A stretch of 64,000 bases of DNA from Rhizobium sp. Q54 (GCA_945889445.1 CAMDBX010000003.1:1-64000); one strand, 5' to 3'; numbered from the stretch's first letter, positions 1-10,110 are shown. The notes: generated by a model from the sequence alone, not told the origin. Made by a program: numbers and translations.

Positions 1-132
1 GACGCGCTGCGGCTTGCCGAGCCCGGCCTTGCGCTGCGCTTCTGCCTGCTCTTCACGCAGGCGCCGAAGCTGATCATGGTCGAGGATGCGCTCCTCGATC
101 GCATGGCGGCCCTGCGCCCGGCCCGGCCTTGA
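1..132 (+). CDS. C-terminal end of a protein, probably the double-strand break repair helicase-nuclease AddA (partial)
   Basis: The frame open from base 1 ends at TGA 130-132 and encodes the last 43 residues of a gene starting outside the window. The tail carries an [10 protein letters not shown] segment followed by a short helix ending near ALLDRM, which resembles the extreme C-terminus of alphaproteobacterial AddA. In this group addB-addA-trxA is a common order and trxA follows here on the same strand. The identification rests on a short tail and on context, so AddA is likely but not proven. Confidence 0.5.
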   Translation, partial: DALRLAEPGLALRFCLLFTQAPKLIMVEDALLDRMAALRPARP

Positions 133-206
133 CCCCCGGCGGGGGGCCCCCTACCTTCAGTCATCCGCAATTGGCGAATCCCCGCCACAGCTTCCAAGAG
201 GTTTCC

Positions 207-527
207 ATGGCCACCCACAAGGTCTCTGATGCGTCCTTCGAAAAGGACGTCCTGCAGTCCGATACCCCCGTCGTCGTCGATTTCGGGGCGGAGTGGTGCG
301 GCCCCTGCAAGATGATCGCCCCGGCGCTTGAGGAAATCGCCCTCAGCCTCGGCCCCAAGGCGAAGATCGTGAAGATCAACATCGACGAAAACCCCTCGGT
401 CCCCTCCCAGTACGGGGTGCGCGGCATCCCGACGCTCATGGTGTTCAAGGGCGGCCAGGTGGCCGCCACCAAGGTGGGTGCTGCGCCCAAGGGCCAGCTG
501 CAGAGCTGGATCGAAGAGTCGATCTGA
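207..527 (+). CDS. trxA: Thioredoxin
   Basis: This 106-residue cytoplasmic dithiol-disulfide oxidoreductase of the thioredoxin fold keeps protein thiols reduced, using electrons from thioredoxin reductase. The active site WCGPC is at residues 30-34, the buried Asp is D25 and the cis-proline is P75 in GIPT. The frame is open further upstream to 129, but the start at ATG 207 is preferred because an AAGAGG ribosome site lies just before it and the resulting length matches the family. A strong terminator follows directly, so the gene ends its transcript. Confidence 0.96.
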   Translation: MATHKVSDASFEKDVLQSDTPVVVDFGAEWCGPCKMIAPALEEIALSLGPKAKIVKINIDENPSVPSQYGVRGIPTLMVFKGGQVAATKVGAAPKGQLQSWIEESI

Positions 528-552
528 CCGCTCCGGCTGTCCGGACGTCTGG

Positions 553-585
553 TGGCCGCCCCCCGGGGGCGGCCATTTTCATTTT
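553..585 (+). terminator. Rho-independent terminator of trxA
   Basis: Arms at 553-563 and 565-575 are perfectly complementary (11 pairs, all but the outer pair G or C) and are followed by TTTTCATTTT. It lies 25 bases after the trxA stop and separates trxA from the next gene. Confidence 0.88.
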
Positions 586-683
586 GCGGGGCTGATTTTG
601 CCTTGATGCTGCCACGGATGGACCTTCATACGATTGTCAAGAAAGTGTCGGGTGGGTAGGCCGCCCGGCGGGAGGACGAAGAA

Positions 684-2369
684 TTGACGATCGCCGACAC
701 GGGCAGCGCCGCGCCGTCCGAACTCAGCACAGCGATGCCCAAATGGATGTGGTCGGCTGGGTGGATCATCCTGCAGCTCGCCGTCATCTATCTCGGCCTG
801 CTAGCCATCCATGCCTATCTCGGCTGGTGGTCGCCGGACTATCTGCAGGGCCGCAGCCTGTGGCACTTCTGGTTTACCCGCATGATCGTTCCCATGGTGA
901 TGCTGGGCGTTCTCGCCTCCTTTGCACGGCTGCTGCCGGCAGGCGCCATGCTGGGCGCCGCGCTGTTGTTCGTCGGCACGCTGTCGGCCATCAAGAAGGA
1001 GTCGACGGGCGAGCCCTTCCAGATCAGCGACCTGTTCCTTGCCGGTCAGTCGGTGCACCTGCTGCACTATGTGCACTGGCATCACTGGGTGCTCGGTGCA
1101 CTGATCATTCCCGCCGCCATCTGGTACGCGCTCAACCTGCGCTTCCGCTGGTGGAGCCTGCCGGTGGCGCTCATCTGCGTGGCCCTTCTGTCCACCTATC
1201 GCATCCAGTGGGTGGCCAACTGGATCCATGACAATTCATGGTGGATCGGCGTGGAGAACCTCACCTTCAGCCAGGCCGAGAGCGAGCGCATGAACGGCCT
1301 TGCCACGCATCTCTATTTCTCGACTGCAGGCCTTCGTCTGAAGACATTTACCCAGGCCGAGGTCAAGCAGGCGATCGATGCGCTGCATGCGCCCCAGCCC
1401 GCCGCGGTGGCAGCTGCAGGCCCCGCGCCCGACGTCTATGTCGTTCTTGGTGAAGCCTGGTGGCGCGATCCCAACGATGCCAACTCGCCGCTCGACCAAC
1501 TGAAGGGCGCGGGCTTCGCGGAATCAACCGCCGTGTCGCCGGTCTATGGTGGCACCACGCCCAATGCCGAGTTCGAGGCGCTGACCGGCATTCCGGTGAA
1601 GACCTTCCAGGACGGCATCATCCCCTATCAGCACTATGTGCAATACATCACCGAGGGCGCCCGCACCCTGCCGCGCATCCTCACCGAGAAGGGCTATGCC
1701 GCGGCGGCCTATCATAACTTCACCCGCCGCTTCTGGTTGCGCGACCAGATCTACCCCAAGCTCGGCTTCGGCGAGTTCGTGTCGATGGACCAGATGACGC
1801 TGACCATCCAGCCCAATGACTGGCCCACCGACGAAGGACTCTACAAGTCGGTGCTGGACCGTGTTGGCGGCGACAAGCCGCAGTTCCACTTCATCGTCAC
1901 GGTGCAGACGCACGGACCCTATGAAGCCGATGACAAGGACCCCAAGGGCCATGAGGGCGTCACCGATTATCGCACAAGGCTGGGCGATGCCGTGCGCGCG
2001 CTCACCGCGTTCAAGGCCGAACTCGATGCCAGGGGGCGTCCCTATGCGCTGGTGCTGTTCGGCGATCATTTGCCGGGCCTGCGCATGCACCAGTTCCACG
2101 ATGGCATGAAGTCGGAGTCAGATCCGCGGCTGCACCAGATCCCGGTGCTGATCGCCAGCAACACCGACAGCCCGCAGGCGCTGGCCGATGCCGTGCGCGG
2201 GCGCCCGCTCTACTGCCTGTCGCCGCTGGTGCTCGACTGGATCGGCAGGCCGGTGGCGGAACGCTACATGAGCTACCTGAACGCCAGCTGCCGCAGCGCG
2301 CAGGACCCCGGGCTGCGTCCGGCCGAAGCGGTGATCCAGAACCAGCTGTTCACGCTGAACCCTATTTAG
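684..2369 (+). CDS. LtaS-like membrane phosphoglycerol/phosphoethanolamine transferase (sulfatase fold)
   Basis: This 561-residue protein begins with about four or five membrane segments (residues about 24-45, 66-103, 133-150, 156-172), followed by a periplasmic alkaline-phosphatase/sulfatase-fold domain from about residue 248. Visible catalytic features are the GGTTPNAEFE nucleophile loop (probable Thr292), QTHGPY and FGDHLPG. Relatives include LtaS and MdoB/OpgB-type enzymes that move phosphoglycerol or phosphoethanolamine from lipids onto glycans. The start is TTG 684, supported by GGAGG at 671-675 with an 8-base spacer. The substrate is unknown; periplasmic glucan or lipid headgroup modification is an inference. 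Confidence 0.78.
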   Translation: MTIADTGSAAPSELSTAMPKWMWSAGWIILQLAVIYLGLLAIHAYLGWWSPDYLQGRSLWHFWFTRMIVPMVMLGVLASFARLLPAGAMLGAALLFVGTLSAIKKESTGEPFQISDLFLAGQSVHLLHYVHWHHWVLGALIIPAAIWYALNLRFRWWSLPVALICVALLSTYRIQWVANWIHDNSWWIGVENLTFSQAESERMNGLATHLYFSTAGLRLKTFTQAEVKQAIDALHAPQPAAVAAAGPAPDVYVVLGEAWWRDPNDANSPLDQLKGAGFAESTAVSPVYGGTTPNAEFEALTGIPVKTFQDGIIPYQHYVQYITEGARTLPRILTEKGYAAAAYHNFTRRFWLRDQIYPKLGFGEFVSMDQMTLTIQPNDWPTDEGLYKSVLDRVGGDKPQFHFIVTVQTHGPYEADDKDPKGHEGVTDYRTRLGDAVRALTAFKAELDARGRPYALVLFGDHLPGLRMHQFHDGMKSESDPRLHQIPVLIASNTDSPQALADAVRGRPLYCLSPLVLDWIGRPVAERYMSYLNASCRSAQDPGLRPAEAVIQNQLFTLNPI

Positions 2370-2378
2370 GGCGGAAGC

Positions 2379-2657
2379 CTATTCCTCGTCGAACTTGCTT
2401 TCGACGAGAAGGGATAGCGCTTCCAGCGCCTGCTCGGCCTGGGCACCCTTCGCCTCCACCATGATGGAAGTGCCGATTGCGGCACCCAGCATCATCAGGC
2501 CCATGATCGAAGTGGCCGGCACCGACATGCCGTCGCGCGTCACCGTGATCTCGGCATCGAAGGCCTCGGCGCACTTCACGAACTTGGCCGAGGCGCGGGC
2601 ATGCAGGCCGCGCTGGTTGGTGATCGAGAGTTCCCTTGCCGCCACCGTCGCCGACAC
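2379..2657 (-). CDS. ptsH: HPr-like phosphocarrier of the regulatory PTS
   Basis: This 92-residue HPr carries the phospho-accepting His19 in GLHARAS and the regulatory Ser50 in TSIMGLMML, the site that HPr kinase modifies. It is longer at the N-terminus than enteric HPr, as is usual in Rhizobiales. It starts two bases after the EIIA stop, so the two are co-translated. No enzyme I or sugar-specific EIIB/EIIC is present here, which fits a regulatory rather than transport role. Partners are the EIIA and HprK encoded just upstream. Confidence 0.93.
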   Translation of the reverse strand: MSATVAARELSITNQRGLHARASAKFVKCAEAFDAEITVTRDGMSVPATSIMGLMMLGAAIGTSIMVEAKGAQAEQALEALSLLVESKFDEE

Positions 2658-2659
2658 CG

Positions 2660-3058
2660 TCAGTCTCCCAGGATCTGGCTGGCGACGTTGATGTACTTGC
2701 GGCCGGCGTCCTGCGCGGCGGTGGCCGCCTTGTCGAGGGCATAGTCCTTGCGGATGCGGGCCAGCTTGACCAGCATCGGCAGGTTCAGCCCGGCCACCAC
2801 CTCCACCTTGCCGATCTCGAGCAGCGAGATGGCGAGATTGGACGGCGTGCCGCCGAACATGTCGGTGAGGATGATCACCCCCGCGCCGGTGTTGACGCGG
2901 GCGACCGCTTCCGCAATGTCGGCGCGGCGGCTTTCCATGCGGTCATCGGGGCCGATGGCAATGGTTTCGATCGCGGCTTGGGGGCCTACCACGTGCTCCA
3001 GCGCAGACAGGAACTCTTCCGCAAGGCGGCCATGGGTGACCAGGATGAGTCCGATCAT
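2660..3058 (-). CDS. manX: Mannose-family PTS EIIA component
   Basis: This 132-residue EIIA domain protein of the mannose family receives phosphate from HPr on His9 (motif LVTHGRLAEE). The TDMFGGTPSNLA segment is characteristic of this family. It stands alone without EIIB, EIIC or EIID, so it is likely regulatory, reporting PTS phosphorylation state to other proteins; in related bacteria it acts together with HprK and the ChvG/ChvI system. It sits between hprK (78-base gap) and ptsH (2-base gap). Confidence 0.9.
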   Translation of the reverse strand: MIGLILVTHGRLAEEFLSALEHVVGPQAAIETIAIGPDDRMESRRADIAEAVARVNTGAGVIILTDMFGGTPSNLAISLLEIGKVEVVAGLNLPMLVKLARIRKDYALDKAATAAQDAGRKYINVASQILGD

Positions 3059-3136
3059 GATGGTGGTGAAACTCCGCGCATTTCCCGTTCAGGGTGGCGC
3101 ACAATGCCTCTAACGCCCAGGCGATGCAACACCGTT

Positions 3137-3601
3137 TCAGCCCCCCACGAACTGGTCCAGCGCGGCCCTCAACCGGGCCGGCGCGGAGGCATTCAGGGGG
3201 TCGAGCAGGATCAGCGGAACGGCCAGTCCGAGGATGTCCATGCGGCCCCGATCGAGATCGGGCAGGCGTTCGATCTCGGCCGAAGGGGTAAGCCTTACGG
3301 CGAGGCGCAAACGGACTTGCGCGGCAACGGAAAGTTCAGCAATGCCGAGGCCCCTGATCTCCAGCTTGCCCTTGAGGGAAGCTGGCGCGGAGGCAACGAG
3401 CGCGCCTCCAACCTTGCGGATGATCACCTGGTCATCGGCCACCAGCTGCGCTGTCTTCTGGATGCCCGACAGGCCGCTGCCAGACTGGTCGATCAGCCTC
3501 AGCGCCAGGTCGGACTTGCCGGAACCGGGCTTGCCCACCAGCAGCACGCCTTCAGCCCCGATGGCGATGCAGGTGCCGTGGATGAGCGCCTCCTCATGCA
3601 T
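3137..3601 (-). CDS. hprK: HPr kinase/phosphorylase, short alphaproteobacterial form
   Basis: This 154-residue protein contains only the kinase domain; the N-terminal half found in Firmicutes HprK is absent, as is normal for Alphaproteobacteria. The Walker A loop GKPGSGKS is near residues 23-30, and LEIRGLGI corresponds to the HprK signature region. It modifies the HPr serine. The start at ATG 3601 overlaps the end of chvG by 8 bases. The frame stays open upstream inside chvG to 3922, but that part is only a shadow of chvG. Confidence 0.9.
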   Translation of the reverse strand: MHEEALIHGTCIAIGAEGVLLVGKPGSGKSDLALRLIDQSGSGLSGIQKTAQLVADDQVIIRKVGGALVASAPASLKGKLEIRGLGIAELSVAAQVRLRLAVRLTPSAEIERLPDLDRGRMDILGLAVPLILLDPLNASAPARLRAALDQFVGG

Positions 3602-5384
3602 TGGGTGCGGCCGGAATGCGGACCGTGAAGCGCGCGCCGAGCACTGGCTTCTCGCCCGTCTCGTCCGGCTTGCCATGGCGGTTCTCCGCCCAGATGCGGC
3701 CCTTGTGCGCATCCACGATCTGCTGCGAGATCGACAGGCCAAGGCCGGAGTTGGAGCCGAAGCTGCCCTCCGGTCGGTCGGTGTAGAATCGCTCGAAGAC
3801 GCGCTGCAGATTGTCAGGTGGAATGCCCGGCCCTGAATCATCGACGCGGAACTCGACGTCCGGTCCGACGCGGCGGACGCGCACGCTGAGCTTGGTGCCG
3901 GGCCTGGTGAAGGAGCGCGCATTGTCGATCAGGTTGCGCACCACCTGGCCCAGCCGCGAGTCGTGTCCCATCACGGTGTAGGCCTTGGCGCGGTCCATGC
4001 CGGGCGGCGGCTTGGCAATCTCGAACTCGACCTCGGCCTGACCATCCTTGCGCGTGTCATTGGCGTAGTTGGTGATCGACTCGAGAAGCTGCGACATGTC
4101 GAAGGCCTGGGCCTCGCCGCGTGCAAGTTCGGCATCCAGCCGCGAGGCATCGGAAATGTCGGTGATGAGCCGGTCGAGGCGCCTCACATCGTGGTTCACG
4201 ATCTCGACCAGGCGCTCGCGCTGCTCCGGCGTCTTGGCATAGGCCAGCGTCTCGACGGCGCTGCGCAGCGAGGTGAGCGGATTCTTCAGCTCATGGCTCA
4301 CATCCGCCGCGAAGGCCTCGATGGCGGCAATGCGGTTGTAGAGCGCGTTGGTCATGTCGCGGACAGCACCCGAGAGATCGCCGATTTCGTCGCCGCGGCT
4401 TGAGAAGTCGGGTATCTCCACCCGCTTGTTGATGCCGCGGCGTACCCGCTCCGCCGCGGCTGCAAGCTTGCGCAATGGCAGTGCGATGGTGGAGGCGAGC
4501 AGGGTGGAGAGCAGGATGGTGACCAGCGCCACGAAACCGAAGGTCATCAGCACCACCTGGCGCTCGGCACGCAGCACATTGTCGATCTCGCCGCCGGTGG
4601 TGGACAGCACCAGCGAACCCAGCACGGCGCGGAACCGCTGGATGGGAACGGCAACGACCACGATGATCTGCCCGCGGTCGTTGAGGCGCACGAGGCTGAC
4701 CTTGGCGCCCTTCAGTGCGGCGTCGACTTCGGGGAAGTCCTTGCCATTGTCGATGCCGTATTCGATCTGCTTTGGGTAGTCGTAGCTGAAGGTCCAGGTG
4801 ACGAAGCGGTTCCACAGCGCGCTGATGCTGAAGCCGTCGCGCTCGCCGTAGAGCGGCGGCAAGTCCGACTGCACGATGTCGCCGCGCGAATAGAGGAAGC
4901 GGCTGTCGACAACCAGGTTGCCGTCCTTGTCGATGATGCGGGCGCGCACCGTGGTGTTGGCGAGCAGGCGCTTCAGCACGGGGCCGGCAGCTTCCGGATC
5001 GATGGGAAAGTCGAGGCTCGACATCTGGTCGGAGTCGGGCAGCATCTCCTCGCTGCTGTCGGCAAGGGAGTCTGGGTCGATCACGATGGAGCCGGTGTCG
5101 ACGGTTGCCGAACCCGCCACGGCGGCGGCGATGATCTGCGCCTGCGTCGTCAGGCTCTGCACCCGCGCGTCGATGAGGCCCTGGCGGAACTGGTTGAAGT
5201 AGAGAATGCCCGACACCAGCACGATGAGGCCGAGCAGGTTGAGCAGCACGATGCGGCTGGTCAGCCGGTGCGGCCAGATGCGTCGCACCAGGCTCGACCG
5301 GGGCGCAGCCTCGCGTTCCGCGGCGTCGGCCTCATCGGCTTCGGCGCGGTCGGCGGTCTCGGGCGGCATCACCTTGTCAAGCAT
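3594..5384 (-). CDS. chvG: Sensor histidine kinase ChvG (ExoS type)
   Basis: This 596-residue inner-membrane kinase has a charged N-terminal tail, a membrane segment at about 43-64, a periplasmic sensor of about 215 residues, a second membrane segment at about 277-303, HAMP, and a DHp helix with DVSHELKNPL (His364). The ATPase domain shows DSGPGIPP and a GLGLSIS box. ChvG/ChvI controls acid, envelope and host-associated responses in Rhizobiales and acts on ChvI encoded upstream. The order chvI-chvG-hprK-EIIA-HPr is the standard one for the order. Confidence 0.95.
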   Translation of the reverse strand: MLDKVMPPETADRAEADEADAAEREAAPRSSLVRRIWPHRLTSRIVLLNLLGLIVLVSGILYFNQFRQGLIDARVQSLTTQAQIIAAAVAGSATVDTGSIVIDPDSLADSSEEMLPDSDQMSSLDFPIDPEAAGPVLKRLLANTTVRARIIDKDGNLVVDSRFLYSRGDIVQSDLPPLYGERDGFSISALWNRFVTWTFSYDYPKQIEYGIDNGKDFPEVDAALKGAKVSLVRLNDRGQIIVVVAVPIQRFRAVLGSLVLSTTGGEIDNVLRAERQVVLMTFGFVALVTILLSTLLASTIALPLRKLAAAAERVRRGINKRVEIPDFSSRGDEIGDLSGAVRDMTNALYNRIAAIEAFAADVSHELKNPLTSLRSAVETLAYAKTPEQRERLVEIVNHDVRRLDRLITDISDASRLDAELARGEAQAFDMSQLLESITNYANDTRKDGQAEVEFEIAKPPPGMDRAKAYTVMGHDSRLGQVVRNLIDNARSFTRPGTKLSVRVRRVGPDVEFRVDDSGPGIPPDNLQRVFERFYTDRPEGSFGSNSGLGLSISQQIVDAHKGRIWAENRHGKPDETGEKPVLGARFTVRIPAAPNA

Positions 5385-5392
5385 CGGCGGTC

Positions 5393-5412
5393 ACCGGGCC
5401 CGAGGGCCCGGT
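5393..5412 (-). promoter_or_regulatory. Perfect inverted repeat in the chvI-chvG junction
   Basis: Arms 5393-5401 and 5404-5412 (ACCGGGCCC / GGGCCCGGT) pair perfectly with only two bases between them, starting directly after the chvI stop. The chvG start follows 8 bases downstream, so the only plausible ribosome site (GGTGA) lies partly within the 3-prime arm. An RNA hairpin here could lower ChvG output relative to ChvI; this role is inferred. Confidence 0.5.
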
Positions 5413-6123
5413 CTATTGCTCCTTGAAGCGGTAGCCCACGCCATAGAGCGTTTCAATGGCGTCGAAATCGACATCGACCGCATTGAACTTCTTGCGCAGC
5501 CGCTTGATGTGGCTGTCGATGGTGCGGTCGTCGACATAGACCTGGTCGTCATAGGCCGCATCCATCAGCGCGTCGCGGCTCTTGACGATGCCGGGCCGCT
5601 GGGCGAGCGACTGCAGGATCAGGAATTCGGTCACCGTCAGCGTCACCGGCTTGCTGTCCCAGGTGCAGGAGTGGCGGTCAGGGTCCATGGCCAGCTTGCC
5701 ACGCTCGATCACCTTGGCGGCTTCCGCCGGGGTTTGGGCCACGTCGCGGTTCGCCGCGCGGCGCATCACGGCCTTGACGCGCTCCACCAGCAGGCGCTGC
5801 GAGAACGGCTTCTTGATGAAGTCGTCGGCTCCCATCTTGAGGCCGAACAACTCGTCGATTTCGTCGTCCTTGGAGGTCAGGAAGATGACCGGCAGGTCGG
5901 ATTTCTGGCGGATGCGACGCAGCAGCTCCATGCCGTCCATGCGCGGCATCTTGATGTCGAAGATGGCCATGTCCGGCGGGTTGTCCTGCAGGCCCTGCAG
6001 GGCTGCCGCACCGTCATTGTATTTCTGGACGCTGTAGCCCTCGTTCTCGAGGGCCATGCCAACGGACGTCAGGATGTTGCGGTCGTCATCGACCAGCGCA
6101 ATGGTAGGCATCTTCTTGTTCAT
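5413..6123 (-). CDS. chvI: Response regulator ChvI (OmpR/PhoB family)
   Basis: The 236-residue regulator has a receiver domain with the acidic pocket VDDD (residues 11-14), phospho-acceptor D56 in FDIKMP and Lys in TSKDDE, followed by a winged-helix DNA-binding domain ending in the typical [14 protein letters not shown] and GVGYRF motifs. ATG 6123 is used as the start; ATG 6111 is an equally possible one that gives a conventional [11 protein letters not shown]-terminus. It is the first gene of the chvI-chvG-hprK-EIIA-HPr block and is transcribed away from the HugZ-like gene. Confidence 0.94.
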   Translation of the reverse strand: MNKKMPTIALVDDDRNILTSVGMALENEGYSVQKYNDGAAALQGLQDNPPDMAIFDIKMPRMDGMELLRRIRQKSDLPVIFLTSKDDEIDELFGLKMGADDFIKKPFSQRLLVERVKAVMRRAANRDVAQTPAEAAKVIERGKLAMDPDRHSCTWDSKPVTLTVTEFLILQSLAQRPGIVKSRDALMDAAYDDQVYVDDRTIDSHIKRLRKKFNAVDVDFDAIETLYGVGYRFKEQ

Positions 6124-6221
6124 CCCTTCAACTATGTCCTTCCATTGGCAGTAGGGGCGGAAGTGGAACAAAATGTGGCAATCATGATAGGCATTCCCGG
6201 CCGCAATTGCGAGGTATGTTG

Positions 6222-6932
6222 ATGAGCGAGCGCAGAAGTTTCAGTGCAGAAGAGGCCCGCAACCTGCTTCGCCGGGCCCGGACCGGCACCCTGGCCACCC
6301 TTAATGCCGATGACGGCACCCCCTATGCCTCGCTGGTCAACCTCGCGACGGACGTGCGGGGCTGCCCGCTGATCCTGGTATCGACCCTGGCCTGGCACAC
6401 CCGCAACCTGCTGGCTGACCCGCGTGGCAGCGTGATGGTGGCCGAAATACCCCCCGCGGGCGACGCCCTGACGGGTGCACGGGTGACGGTGATGGGGCGG
6501 TTTTCGAAGCTTGATGGCGGCGCGGTTGGCCGCCGCTTCCTGGCCCGCCAACCGGCCGCCGAGATGTATGCCGGCTTCGGGGACTTCGCGTTCTGGCAGC
6601 TGGAGCCGGAACGGGCCCATGCGGTGGCCGGATTCGGCCGGATCGAGACCATTCCCGCAATTGAGATGTTCCCCTCAGCCGATGAGATGATCGCGCTGGA
6701 AGAGGGTGCAGTGCAGCACATGAATGACGACCATGAGGATGCCATCCAGCGCTATGCCGGGAGGCTGCTCGGCACCGAGCCGGGCGGCTGGAAAATAACG
6801 GCGATCGACCCGGACGGCGCAGATCTTCGCCGCGGCGACGACGTGCTCCGGCTACCCTTTGAAAAGCCGGTTTACTCGGGTGGCGCCCTCCGGGTCCTGT
6901 TGGCGAAGCTGGGAGAACGGACCAGAGAATAG
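6222..6932 (+). CDS. HugZ-family FMN-binding split-barrel protein with C-terminal DUF2470 domain
   Basis: This 236-residue protein combines an N-terminal pyridoxamine-phosphate-oxidase-like split barrel (about 1-145) with a C-terminal domain containing [10 protein letters not shown], typical of HugZ/HutZ haem-degrading or haem-storage proteins. Haem oxygenase or flavin-dependent activity is possible but cannot be told from sequence. The start at ATG 6222 has GAGG at 6211-6214 with a 7-base spacer; TTG 6207 and ATG 6216 are also in frame. It lies between chvI and pckA, which are often direct divergent neighbours in related genomes. Confidence 0.8.
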   Translation: MSERRSFSAEEARNLLRRARTGTLATLNADDGTPYASLVNLATDVRGCPLILVSTLAWHTRNLLADPRGSVMVAEIPPAGDALTGARVTVMGRFSKLDGGAVGRRFLARQPAAEMYAGFGDFAFWQLEPERAHAVAGFGRIETIPAIEMFPSADEMIALEEGAVQHMNDDHEDAIQRYAGRLLGTEPGGWKITAIDPDGADLRRGDDVLRLPFEKPVYSGGALRVLLAKLGERTRE

Positions 6933-6963
6933 GTTTTTTTCTCATAATTTGATGTACGATACC

Positions 6964-6992
6964 GCAGATAAATGATGTGAAATCTGCTTTTC
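6964..6992 (+). terminator. Possible weak terminator after the HugZ-like gene
   Basis: GCAGAT at 6964-6969 pairs with ATCTGC at 6982-6987, followed by TTTTC. The stem is only 6 pairs with a 12-base loop, inside an AT-rich stretch that also serves as the pckA upstream region, so the call is tentative. Confidence 0.4.
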
Positions 6993-7040
6993 AATCATTT
7001 TCTTCTTGCAGGTGTCCGTGGCCCGTCTCTAAGTAGCTCT

Positions 7041-7060
7041 ACTGTTCAAAACTGTTCAAA
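7041..7060 (+). repeat. Tandem 10-base direct repeat before pckA
   Basis: ACTGTTCAAA occurs twice in direct succession (7041-7050, 7051-7060), immediately followed by the GGAG ribosome site at 7061 and the pckA start at 7071. It lies in the untranslated leader and could be a regulator or RNA-binding site, or a chance slippage product. Confidence 0.6.
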
Positions 7061-7070
7061 GGAGCACGAC

Positions 7071-8678
<1,608 letters not shown>

Positions 8679-8724
8679 GTTCCGGGCGCTTGCGAATTCC
8701 ACGGCACGGGCCCAAACAGGGTCC

Positions 8725-9474
8725 GTGCCGTCCTCGTTTGATCACTACAGCCTGTTGACCCTCGCCCTCACCGTGTTCGTTGCCGGTGTGGCAGGCTTGG
8801 CGCGCGGCTTCTCAGGCTTTGGTGCCGCACTGATCTTCATGCCGGCGGGAAGCGCACTTGTCGGACCGGCAGTGGCCGCACCCGTGCTGCTGGTAGCCGA
8901 TGGCGTTCTCTCGCTGGGCTTCCTGCCGCGGGCCTGGGGCCTGGCGCGGCGGCGCGACGTGGCGCTGATGGCGTCCGGCGCCGTGATCGGCGTGCCGCTC
9001 GGCGCCTATGTGCTGCGCCACGCCGATCCCTTGCTGCTGCGCTGGGTGATCGCAGGACTTGCCTCATCCATGCTGCTGCTCCTGCTCTCCGGCTGGCGTT
9101 ATCACGGCACGCCGCGGGCGCCGGTCACGGCGGTGGTGGGTGCTGTGGCAGGATTGTTCGGCGGGCTGGCGCAGATGACGGGGCCGCCCGTCGTCGCCTA
9201 CTGGCTCTCCGGCAAGGAGACGCACGGCACGATGCGGGCCTCGATCATCCTGTTCTTCGGCGCGACCACGATCTTCACATTCATCAGCTATCTTGCCTCC
9301 GGCATCATCACCACGCAGAGCCTGTGGCTGGCCGCACTGGTAGCGCCAGCCTATGCACTGGGGTTGTTCACCGGCTCGCGCGCCTTCCATCTGGCCCGTC
9401 CGGAGGTCTTCCGCCGCTTGTGCTTCGTGTTGATCGCCGCCTCGGTGCTGACCAGCCTGCCCGTGTGGCGCTAG
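8725..9474 (+). CDS. TSUP-family membrane transporter (TauE/SafE)
   Basis: The 249-residue hydrophobic protein has about seven or eight membrane helices and the internal two-fold pattern of TSUP exporters; the first helix region carries GLARGFSGFGAAL and the second half GLFGGLAQMTGPPVV. Family members move sulfite, sulfonates or other small organic anions. The start is uncertain: the frame runs back to 8641 inside pckA, and GTG 8725 gives the usual family length. It converges on the MarR gene with a 4-base overlap in which both stop codons share CTAG. Confidence 0.75.
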   Translation: MPSSFDHYSLLTLALTVFVAGVAGLARGFSGFGAALIFMPAGSALVGPAVAAPVLLVADGVLSLGFLPRAWGLARRRDVALMASGAVIGVPLGAYVLRHADPLLLRWVIAGLASSMLLLLLSGWRYHGTPRAPVTAVVGAVAGLFGGLAQMTGPPVVAYWLSGKETHGTMRASIILFFGATTIFTFISYLASGIITTQSLWLAALVAPAYALGLFTGSRAFHLARPEVFRRLCFVLIAASVLTSLPVWR

Positions 9475-10058
9475 TTCGCGTCCGCGTGCTCGATGCAGAT
9501 GTGCCCTGTTTCCTCGTTCGATAGTGCATCGTCGAACAGCATGCAGAGATGCGGGCCCTTCGCATCGCCATCGCGGCCCTTCTCGCGGAAGAACCGGCAG
9601 CTCGCGCAAATGCCGAAGCTGGCAAGGCCGCCGCGCGTCACCTCGCGCGCCAACAACTCCTCGACTCCGCGCTGCATGCGTCGCCTCGTCTTGCCACCGA
9701 GTTCCTCGACGGCCGCTTCGAGCTGAACCCACGGATCGCTTGCCAGCGTCCCGCGCCCCTTGTCCGTCAGCGTCAGGCGCACCGATTTCTTCGCATCACG
9801 CGCCGCCTTGGCGATCAGGCCCTTGCGCTCCAGCGCCATCACCGTCTGAGAGATGGTGCCCTTGGTGGCACCGAGATAGCGCGTCAGCGCACCGGGCGTG
9901 TTGGAGAAGCGGTTGGCGCGCGCGAGGTAGCGTAACGCCTCGCGCTGGGCCGGCGTCAGGCCGTCTTCGTGTTCGCGTGCGCGGAGTACCCGGGCCAGCC
10001 GCTCCAGCGGCCAGGCGATCATGCGGCCGTCGCCGGCGACGTCTTCATCACTGCTCAT
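9471..10058 (-). CDS. MarR-family regulator with a C-terminal four-cysteine cluster
   Basis: The 195-residue protein has a MarR winged helix (about 30-118; TKGTISQTVMALERKGLI is the recognition region) followed by an extra C-terminal segment with cysteines at 151, 154, 172 and 188 (CX2C-X17-C-X15-C) and several histidines. The spacing suggests a zinc or iron-sulfur site, making it a candidate metal, redox or sulfur-responsive repressor. It is convergent with and overlaps the TSUP gene by 4 bases. Ligand and targets cannot be read from sequence. Confidence 0.82.
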   Translation of the reverse strand: MSSDEDVAGDGRMIAWPLERLARVLRAREHEDGLTPAQREALRYLARANRFSNTPGALTRYLGATKGTISQTVMALERKGLIAKAARDAKKSVRLTLTDKGRGTLASDPWVQLEAAVEELGGKTRRRMQRGVEELLAREVTRGGLASFGICASCRFFREKGRDGDAKGPHLCMLFDDALSNEETGHICIEHADAN

Positions 10059-10110
10059 GGTGTCTCATGGTTCCACAAACAGCCGTCACGCGCGAGGGGA
10101 ATTTGGCGCC

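Noticed and set aside
3137-3922. Extended 261-residue HPr kinase
   Set aside because: The extra N-terminal part is Ser/Arg-rich shadow coding inside chvG; the ATG at 3601 gives the normal short alphaproteobacterial HprK.
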